Origin: Bettongia penicillata ogilbyi
Lineage: Eukaryota > Chordata > Mammalia > Diprotodontia > Potoroidae
Reading direction: 5' to 3'
Assembly (NCBI GenBank): GCA_023548195.1
Contig: JAJHZJ010000043.1
Coordinates: 310,001-374,000, forward strand
DNA length: 64,000 nucleotides
Notes under the pieces: model-generated
Seen by the model: only the letters and a program-made list of their open reading frames with translations
The model's database searches: none
Told to the model about the DNA's origin: nothing
Translations under genes and position numbers: made by a program
In this document: positions 58,086-64,000 of the stretch, piece after piece
Layout of the letters: the number at the start of each line of letters is the position of its first letter
Position numbering within the stretch: the stretch's first letter is position 1

Positions 58086-58600
58086 GCTAGACCATCTTTG
58101 GGGTAAGGTAATCTTTTGACATCTCCCTATCTAACTCCCCATGTCACTCACCACAGCAACTTTTTCAAATATTTTCCTTCATCCCTAACCCTCCCTTATA
58201 CCTTGTTCTCTGCCCATCCAAACCCAACCCTTTCACATCTTCTTACTTGAGAACTTGGCCTCATTTCATTGGAAACACTGGACATTTATCAAGAGTTGTC
58301 TTATTCTCCTTATCTCACATAAATCAGATGTCTTCTTTTCCTTTTTGGCCTTGGTATCTAATGAAAAGGTCATCCTTTTGCTTGCTGAAGCAAATCTCTA
58401 TATATTTTCAAATAATCCCATTCCATCCCTCACCTACCTTGGGATATTCTTCTAGTATCTCCATTTTTTTCCATTAATTTTCACTCTCTCCCACAATATG
58501 GACTCCTTTCCTGTTGTCACAGATAAAACTATTTCTTTCAAAACACCCTCAATGATCACCCTGAGATGATGTCAAATATCTTTGCTCCATTTCATGATCG
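58086..58600 (+). mobile_element. Probable L2/CR1-group LINE fragment
   Basis: Pyrimidine-rich sense strand similar in wording to 51491-52395 ('cacatcttcttacttgagaa', 'cttggcctcatttcattgga', 'tctatatattttcaaataat'). Highly decayed. Confidence 0.4.
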
Positions 58601-58719
58601 AATAGCTAGAGGTAGCCATTTACAACTGGTGTCTCCAACTTCTTTCCTTTCTTTCTGTCTTTTCTGAGTTATGTCTTTTTTGGGGTTGACTTATGGGCCA
58701 TATATAAAAGAGTCTGGCC

Positions 58720-59137
58720 AGATCTGAGAATATTCTGATACTTGGAACTGGTCATCAATGTTTCCAGTCTGATACATTCACAACATAAGTCTAGTGAATG
58801 ATCTTGGAATCTAATAATCCTCCATTTCATTTTATTCCATTTCTGTCATAAGCATAGGATTCACTTTATCAGAGACTCTGATGTTTTGGAACAATCCACC
58901 ATCTTTTGCATTAAGTTGCCAATTTATTTTTCAACATTGTGATTTCTTCTTTAAAACATCTGATTTAGGGTCTCTTTGTAATCTGTATTTCATCTTTCAC
59001 TTCTTTTATTCTATTATTTTGCTTAGGAATAATTGAGGAAATTATTGCTCTTTTAAACTTCTTGAGATTCTCAAGAATTTCTAAATCTTTTATTTTCTCT
59101 AGAATCCCTTGAGTCACTTGTTTTTTAGTTAAGAGTC
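58720..59137 (-). mobile_element. L1/HAL1-like ORF1 coiled-coil fragment, reverse strand
   Basis: The reverse complement encodes K/E/I-rich heptads (TQGILEKIKDLEILENLKKF, RIKEVKDEIQITK) with stops. It meets the next, forward element head to head. Confidence 0.55.
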
Positions 59138-60187
59138 AGAGGAGAAGATTCGGGAAAGATGGCACAGTAGGTCACAAAATTTCAAGCTCTAAAGATTTTC
59201 CTCCACAAAAAAGCTAAGAGTGCCTTAGAGTGAACATAGAAAGGTGAAAATAAATGAGAATAGGAGTAGAACAGGAGTACTCCTTGGATAATCAGGGAAA
59301 ATCTGAAGAGAAATCCCAGGATGTTCCTGTGAAGAGTAAACACCTCCAAGCTAGGTCCTTGGTCAGCTTAAACAAGCAGCAAGCTGACATCACCTGGGTT
59401 GGGAGGCTGCCTCTGTCCCAGTCCCAGGAACAGTTACCCCTGGGACAGTGAGGGGAGTTGTATGTCTGACTCAGGGAAGATAGAGGGAACCTCTACTGAC
59501 AAGGAAGATCAGACCCCACTGTGCTGCAGAGACCCCATGGGGTCAAGACAGAGATCCTATGAGGAAAACCCACAGGAACATTATAGTCAAATTCTGAAAC
59601 TCCCACCTCAAGGACAAAATATTACAATCAACAAGAAAAAAAACTATTTCCATATGGTAGTGCCATGATTAGGATCACACAATACCTAGCACTGGCAACA
59701 CTAAAGGACTTGGAACAGTATATATCAAAAAGCAAAAGAATTAGTGTTCCAGCTACCCAGCCAAGATAAGCATAATTCTAAATGAGAAAAAAGAAGGATG
59801 TTTAGTGAATTCTCAAACTTTCGGGATTTTATTACCAACAACAAAAAAAACCTGAGTTTAGTAGAAGATTCGACATATAAGAACCAAGAAAAATATAAGG
59901 TACATACCAATGCCCAATTACAAGGGATGCAATAAAGACAGATTGTTTACCTTTTATGTATGTAAAATATGAATTCTACCTCTACAATTGTTATTAATAA
60001 TTGGGTAATTCGCAAGAAAGATTGGGGCAGACCTGACCATGATATGACTTCAGGAATATCTAAGAGGAGTAATTATCTTATACAAATGAGGTGCCAGAGG
60101 TAGAACCAACACAGAGGAATTAGATGGGGGAGAAGGGCTTTTAGTTCTGGAAACCACCTTTCATTGGGAATGGGTTCAAGAGGGAAC

Positions 60188-60258
<71 letters not shown>

Positions 60259-60800
60259 AAAAGAGCATATAAGTCTTCTAAATTCAGAAAGAAATAAGTT
60301 AGGGGGATGGGGGAGAGGTGAGGATTAGGAAGGAGTCTGTAGAGGGGATGGTCAGAGAATATGTTAAAAGGGTGTATAACAGAGTGTTTAGATTTATGAG
60401 AATGGGAAGATAAAGGAAGAATCATTAGAGGGGATGGGCCAAGTAATAGGAGGGCAAGATGGTAGGTAGAAGTAGAAGAATGGGAAGCTAGATCTTGACT
60501 GATAGAAATGTGAGTATATATAAATATTTGTATATGCACATTGGAATTATGATCAAGCAATTCCTGAGGACTCATGATAACATGTTGCTTATCTTTTGAT
60601 AGAGAGGTGATCCTCAGAGATATAATTTTCTTTAGATATAACCAATAAGAAATTCCATTTTGCTTGATTACATACATTTTTGTAATAGGAGCTAGTTTTT
60701 CTTGTTTTCTCAAAGGGGGAGTTGGTGGAAAGGGAAGGGAGAAAAGGCTAATTTCTGCTGTAAAAAAAATTTGAATTTGAAAAATAAAGTAGAAAATATT
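59138..60800 (+). mobile_element. Short ORF2-less L1 derivative (5' UTR plus ORF1 C-terminus)
   Basis: Starts 'gaagattcgggaaagatggcac', an L1-like leader, runs about 430 bp, then reaches sequence matching the ORF1 C-terminal domain (about 59580-59880, trace of 'atgattaggatcacacaata'). A spacer with (CA)n/(TA)n follows, then an L1-like 3' end and A-rich tail near 60780. The ORF1 coiled coil and all of ORF2 are missing. It may be an internally deleted HAL1-like family or a single deletion. Confidence 0.55.
60188..60255. repeat. (CA)n then (TA)n microsatellite
   Basis: About 21 CA units followed by about 12 TA units, in the spacer 3' of the ORF1 remnant. Confidence 0.95.
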
Positions 60801-60825
60801 TCCCCCAAAATATTCCTAACTGCAT

Positions 60826-60940
60826 AAGTAAAAATAAGATGGGGATAATGACATCCATTTGTAGGGTTAGTTGTCAGAGTCTAGTGAGATCCTGATGCTT
60901 AGTGCTTAGTAGGTACTTGATCATAAATGCTCCCTTGCTC
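60826..60940 (+). mobile_element. MIR 3' fragment
   Basis: 'aataagatggggataatgac', 'gtagggttagttgtcagagt' and 'agtgcttagtaggtacttga' follow MIR 3' order. Confidence 0.6.
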
Positions 60941-61255
60941 CCTGGGAAGATGAGTCAGGAAGGTGTGAGCAGCCCTAGGCATACAAGTTCTGTTCTGATG
61001 ACCATACTGCAAATGACAGGAACTGGGGGTGTCTTCAGGGCTCTGCTCCATGACTGCCCAGATAAGATTCAAGGAGAAGGGTTTTCTGGGACCTTCAATC
61101 ACTACAAGGGAAGAGAGAGGAGAGGGAGGGGCTGCATGTAGGGGGAGGAGAAGCTGGCAGGTACAAAGACAGAAAAGACATGATCCCTAGGCAACAGACA
61201 CTAAAGAATGAAAGGGTCACCCTTGTAATTCAGCTGTAATGAAAGGGAAGTTAAA
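60941..61255. other. No gene seen
   Basis: Short frames without signatures. Confidence 0.4.
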
Positions 61256-61395
61256 ATCAAAAGGTGGAGCAGTAGATAGAGCACAAGCCATGGAGTCAGC
61301 AGGAATTGAGTCCAAATCCAGTCTCAGGCATTTGAGACTTACTAGCTGTGTGACCCTGGTTAAGTCATTACACCTTGATTGCCTCAAAGAAAAAA
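61256..61395 (+). mobile_element. Partial CORE-SINE
   Basis: 'agcagtagatagagcacaag', 'gagtccaaatccagtctcag', 'actagctgtgtgaccctggt'. Confidence 0.75.
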
Positions 61396-61549
61396 CATGG
61401 GAGGACAGTATGGGGAGGGGGCGCAGTGCTCAAGACAGGAAGGTACCAATGAATCAGCTTAAAATGAAGAAGACAGGAGCAGGGCAGTATTGTTACCACT
61501 TGATTTATTTTCATGCATCTTCTTATACAGAAATAATCCATAAGGCAGC

Positions 61550-61865
61550 TTGATGTTGTTGTGTTGTGTTGTGTTTGTCCTTCTCTTCAAAGAGGACCAG
61601 GACATCAAGACGATGACATGACTTGTAGTTGACTTTGACTTGCGTGAGGGAGGGCTGTGCAAGGGCACCAACCTCACTTTCTTCTCCTGAGCCATCTGGA
61701 TTCAGTGGCCTGATACTCATGAGGATAGCTGGAGATGGCCCAGGGTGCAATGGGAGACCCTGGCCCTTTCAGGCTAAGGTCTTATCACATTCTCACTTTG
61801 AGCTAAATACACCCATTATCACCAGAGTCATAGACCATCCTCTCTGTCTATGGAAATGGCTGAAG
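61550..61865 (-). mobile_element. RTE-related 3' tail / SINE, reverse strand
   Basis: 'gtttgtccttctcttcaaag' with 'aggaccaggacatc' is the reverse complement of the 3' end of the RTE-like copy at 36750-36790. The body ('gagccatctggattcagtgg', 'ggagatggcccagggtgcaa') is the common marsupial repeat of this type and shows weaker similarity to 29640-29950 in the opposite orientation. Confidence 0.65.
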
Positions 61866-62300
61866 TCTTGATGTGGGTCAAGCCTGTGGATCGACTACAC
61901 TCCCCTAGGCTGGGGCTCAGTATCTCCCAGGGGCCATTCCCTCCCAATCCAGGCTACTTGTGTAGGGAGCAAAGGAACCAAAGTGACTCCAGGGTGTAAA
62001 GTTCTTCCATCTTATCCCTGGACCTGATCCACCCTAGGGACCTACCCTCTATGTCCCAACTAATAATGGAATGTCCTCATTCTAAGCCTTTCTGGTAACC
62101 AGGAGACAGCCTGGAGCCACCTGAGAAGTCCTTCACTCCTTCCCCTCTGCACTGAAAAGCCCATCTGCCCCAGCTGTGGCCTTAATCCCAGGCTGACTGC
62201 CTTGGTGCTCATACTCTGGGTCGTTGCTATTTGTTGTACCTCATAATAAAAGTTCTAATTTCCATCCAGCTTTAGTGTGTGGATTTGACCCAGTCCCTGC
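61866..62300 (+). mobile_element. Possible LTR (AATAAA at 62245)
   Basis: Begins 'tcttgatgtgggtcaagcct' and carries an AATAAA in 'cctcataataaaagttcta' (62245-62250), followed by U5-like DNA. No partner or internal genes were seen. Confidence 0.3.
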
Positions 62301-63394
62301 ATGGACCAGGCCTTGGTTCTCTGCAGACTGGGAGCAGGGCGGGTTAGGCTTGGAAATGAGGAGAGACTGAACATGAAGACTACTTACTTCCCTCCCTCTC
62401 TTACTCCTCTGTCCCTTCCCCTCCCCATCCTCCAGAGCCCAAGAGGCAAACAGCACTTTGGGATACCAGACTAGATGAGACTAGTCAGAGCCTCAATGAC
62501 CACTAAGATGGAGCTCTCACTCCGACTGGTCCTCTGTCCTCCCTACCTCCCCCCTCCCCAATTAACACACGCATTTTCTAAACAAATAGACTGACTGCTA
62601 GATCTTGGAGGGAGGTAAGCCAGGGAAGCTGGAGGATAGGGAGGGATCTGGAATGGAGACCCCAGGGAATGACCAGGAAAGCCTGAAGCTGAAAGACAAA
62701 ACTGAGTCTGGGATTCAGCCCTTGGTAGGGGACCTGAGAGCTCTGAGAGAAGTGGGGGCAGGGGAGCAGGGGAGCAGGGGTAAAGTGTGCCCTGAGGTCT
62801 AAGAGATAGGGAGGATGCCTTGGACCCTCAGGTACAGCTTAGGCTTGTGAGGAAGTTGATTCATTGAAGACCCCTACTCCATTCCCATCAGTGACAATCT
62901 ATTTGATATGATTCTATACAGGTGGGATGTGTTCTGCATACTTGACCCCAGAGCTGTGAGCTGCACACTGTAAGTTCACTTGCTCAGTCATAGGAAGTTA
63001 ACTAGAGAACCCCCCACCCCGTGGTTTTTCCTTGTCATGGTGACCATGCCCAGCGGGGTGGAGGTGACTCAGCTACACTGAAAATCTCATGACTTATTTT
63101 TGTGTCTCTGGACCGTTCTCTCTTGACCAACAGGAGCAGGTGGCCATCTTGTGACCAGTGGAGATGCCCCATGCTTCACCCAACCTGTGACACTCCCTCC
63201 CCCTCTAAAATGTCATTTTTGGCTCTCAAGAGCAAAGGCTCTTCTGTATTTTGCCATGCCTCTTTGACATACTTGGGTAAGAATAAGCCACGTATTAATC
63301 CATACTTTATGTAAGTCACATAGGAAAATAGATTCAAATAGAAGTGCCTTGTACTAAGCTTCAAATTCTAATGCAATGATCATTACTTCCTTAC
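62301..63394. other. No gene seen
   Basis: A frame at 62605-62802 is E/G-rich without family features. 63135-63190 shares wording with 63560-63610 ('gtgaccagtggagatgcccc' against 'gtcagcagagatattccccg'), so part may be LTR-related. Confidence 0.35.
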
Positions 63395-63880
63395 CAGCTA
63401 TGGAGCCCAAGAAGGCTGACAAGGATATCTCCATCCTGCTTTGCTCAAATCCCATGACCAAACCCATCCTGAGAGGTGGCAAGATATGGAAAGTTCCACC
63501 CCCCAGTGTTCTGGGATGTATGCCTAGCCCCTGCCTAAGTGAAGGAGAAGCCCCCTCCAGCTTGTGACCACCTGGTCAGCAGAGATATTCCCCGCTTTGC
63601 CCAACATGGAAGCCTGCTTATATGTGCTTGGCTTATTTTAGCCTATGTACCATATGTCAACCAATGGAATTATTCTGTATTTGATATAGCTGCTCCAGAA
63701 TGTCTAGATATCCAGCCCTTAACAACTGAGCCCTGGAAGGAGGGGGTGTCTCAGATCATGAGGAAGATCAGAGGTCTTCTTCATTAGAGGGGACCATAGA
63801 CACTTAATAAAGTGCCATTGTCTCAGAGCTCTGCCCCATTCTCCCTTATTGTAGGTTGGATAACTTTAATCCCCACATTT
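63395..63880 (+). mobile_element. Possible LTR (AATAAA at 63805)
   Basis: 'gaccacctggtcagcagaga', a TATA-like 'gcttatatgtgcttgg' (63613-63628), then 'cttaataaagtgccattgtc' with AATAAA at 63805-63810 follow the U3-R order of an LTR. Its borders are uncertain. Confidence 0.35.
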
Positions 63881-64000
63881 TGAATCCCTCAAGGGAGTCA
63901 AATGCCTGGGATGTGATAGGGAAGGAGCCCAAGAGCCAAGGATTCAGATAAGGGGGATCAGGAAAGAACTTTGGTTCCTGAATCCAAGGTGGGGTCTGGG

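Overview
The window is mammalian nuclear DNA, most likely from a marsupial. The basis is inference from its repeats: L1 copies with a marsupial-type ORF1 and 3' end, tRNA-derived CORE-SINEs of the 'gtggatagagcactgggcctggagtcagg' kind, ORF2-less L1 derivatives resembling HAL1, and an RTE-like LINE with a C-terminal zinc finger. I cannot name the species. Genes are sparse and no bacterial-type features are present.

Two gene-like units are well supported. At about 6.02-7.16 kb (+) lies a processed retrocopy of the bicistronic PYURF-PIGY mRNA. It carries an AATAAA signal and a terminal A tract. Its PREY part is decayed, but a 65-codon PIGY reading frame is still open. At 18172-19131 (-) lies an intact single-exon olfactory receptor of family 6, whose 3' side abuts an L1 tail. 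A possible terminal coding exon of an unidentified gene lies at 12942-13132 (-), and a possible membrane-anchor exon at 22657-22760 (+). Both are tentative.

Layout. 0-5.0 kb: L1 and HAL1-like fragments, including an inverted/forward pair. 5.7-7.2 kb: GA-rich DNA, TG/GA microsatellite and the PIGY retrocopy. 7.2-12.3 kb: gene-less DNA with a fossil retroviral integrase at 9.8-10.1 kb. 12.3-17 kb: mixed unique DNA with the candidate exon. 17-19.3 kb: SINE, L1 tail and olfactory receptor. 19.3-29 kb: GC-richer unique DNA with MIR/CORE-SINEs and a 290-bp purine tract. 29-36.8 kb: L2 3' ends, a (TCTA)n array and three RTE-like pieces. 37.5-38.5 kb: LINE-like and microsatellite DNA. 39.15-46.1 kb: a nearly full-length, inactivated L1 flanked by an imperfect target-site duplication. 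47.1-48.2 kb: an old repeat followed by a 15-copy minisatellite. 48.6-49.2 kb: a possible solo LTR. 50.46-50.69 kb: a homeodomain-motif cluster that looks like a non-coding regulatory element. 51.5-60.8 kb: L2-like, L1 and HAL1-like elements. 61-64 kb: SINE, a reverse RTE-related tail and two LTR-like ends.

The genes do not form a pathway. The window reads as an olfactory-receptor-bearing, retrotransposon-rich region in which retroposition supplied both most of the bulk and the one gene copy with an open frame.
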